A DNA stretch of 64,000 nt. Source: Clostridium beijerinckii HUN142 (lineage in GTDB: Bacteria > Bacillota > Clostridia > Clostridiales > Clostridiaceae). The notes under the pieces were generated by a model. That model did not search any database. It was not told the DNA's origin and saw only the letters and a list, made by a program, of their open reading frames with translations. Position 1 is the stretch's first letter; each line of letters starts with the position of its first letter. The stretch lies in assembly GCF_000621745.1 (NCBI RefSeq), contig NZ_KK211335.1, positions 138,490-202,489 of the forward strand. Reading direction: 5' to 3'. This document shows positions 63,908 to 64,000 of the stretch, piece by piece. The position numbers were made by a program, and so were the translations under genes.

Positions 63908-64000
63908 ATGATAATAAATCACAATATTAATTCAATAATTTCAGCGAATAAAGCAAATAAGGCAGAAAATGATAAAGCTAATGCAATGGCGAAGATTTCA
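63908..64000 (+). CDS. Second flagellin, 5' end only (runs off the window)
   Basis: 31 codons are present: MIINHNINSIISANKANKAE, then NDKANAMAKIS. This is the start of flagellin D0, similar but not identical to the flagellin at 33.3 kb (MIINHNLMANNAITSANSN). AAAGGGGAT lies 9 bases upstream. It shows that the glycosylation island is flanked by flagellin genes on both sides. Confidence 0.85.
   Translation, partial: MIINHNINSIISANKANKAENDKANAMAKIS

Overview
The DNA is very AT-rich, most genes are preceded by strong AGGAGG-type ribosome sites, and every gene lies on the + strand. The content (pyruvate:ferredoxin oxidoreductase, flavodoxin, CheC/CheD/FliY-type chemotaxis and flagellar switch, FliW/CsrA, short flagellin) points to a motile Clostridium sensu stricto, probably near the solventogenic C. 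beijerinckii group. The species is an inference from style, not from a search.

Layout. (1) 1-10.9 kb holds housekeeping genes: the 3' end of a recJ-like exonuclease gene, murG, a flavodoxin, nifJ (PFOR), a DUF1292 protein with a cysteine-rich head, a class I aminotransferase, a HAD-IB phosphatase and a class IV aminotransferase. A palindromic element lies at 7.45-7.61 kb. (2) 11-21.8 kb is a chemotaxis/switch operon: fapA-like, cheW, cheD, cheB, cheR, cheA, then a structured leader, then cheC, cheY, cheW, fliM, fliY and a terminator. (3) 22-34.1 kb holds late flagellar genes: a replisome-organizer-like protein, flgM behind a SigD-type promoter, flgN, flgK, a giant flgL, fliW, csrA, flaG, a small unknown, fliS, fliD, a fliT-like gene and a flagellin gene with a structured leader and terminator. 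(4) 34.2-63.9 kb is a flagellin-glycosylation island, followed by the start of a second flagellin gene at the window edge.

The island has several modules. The first is a nonulosonic-acid module: a Maf/DUF115 transferase, a NeuB without its usual C-terminal SAF domain, a NeuA-HAD phosphatase fusion, a methyltransferase and a small helical protein. A TPR-glycosyltransferase follows behind its own SigD-like promoter. Next is a seven-gene set that looks like a CDP-linked branched-chain deoxysugar pathway: RfbF, a decarboxylase-like SDR, a UDP-glucose-dehydrogenase-family enzyme, RfbH with its Fe-S cysteines, a DRE-TIM aldolase, a ThDP enzyme and a reductase-like SDR. Then come alternating radical SAM and FkbM-methyltransferase genes, two glycosyltransferases, a citrate-lyase-ligase-like adenylyltransferase fusion, a left-handed beta-helix acyltransferase and a UDP-galactopyranose-mutase-like flavoprotein. 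Six of these enzymes carry the same small Rossmann-like module at one end.

Working together: SigD/FlgM and FliW/CsrA set the timing and amount of flagellin. FliS, FliD, FlgK and FlgL build the filament cap and junction. The island makes and attaches unusual sugars to flagellin. The points most worth pursuing are the predicted branched sugar, the shared Rossmann module with the radical SAM/FkbM pairs, the roughly 670-residue repeat insertion in FlgL, a possible translational switch in front of cheC, and signs of gene shuffling at the distal end of the island.
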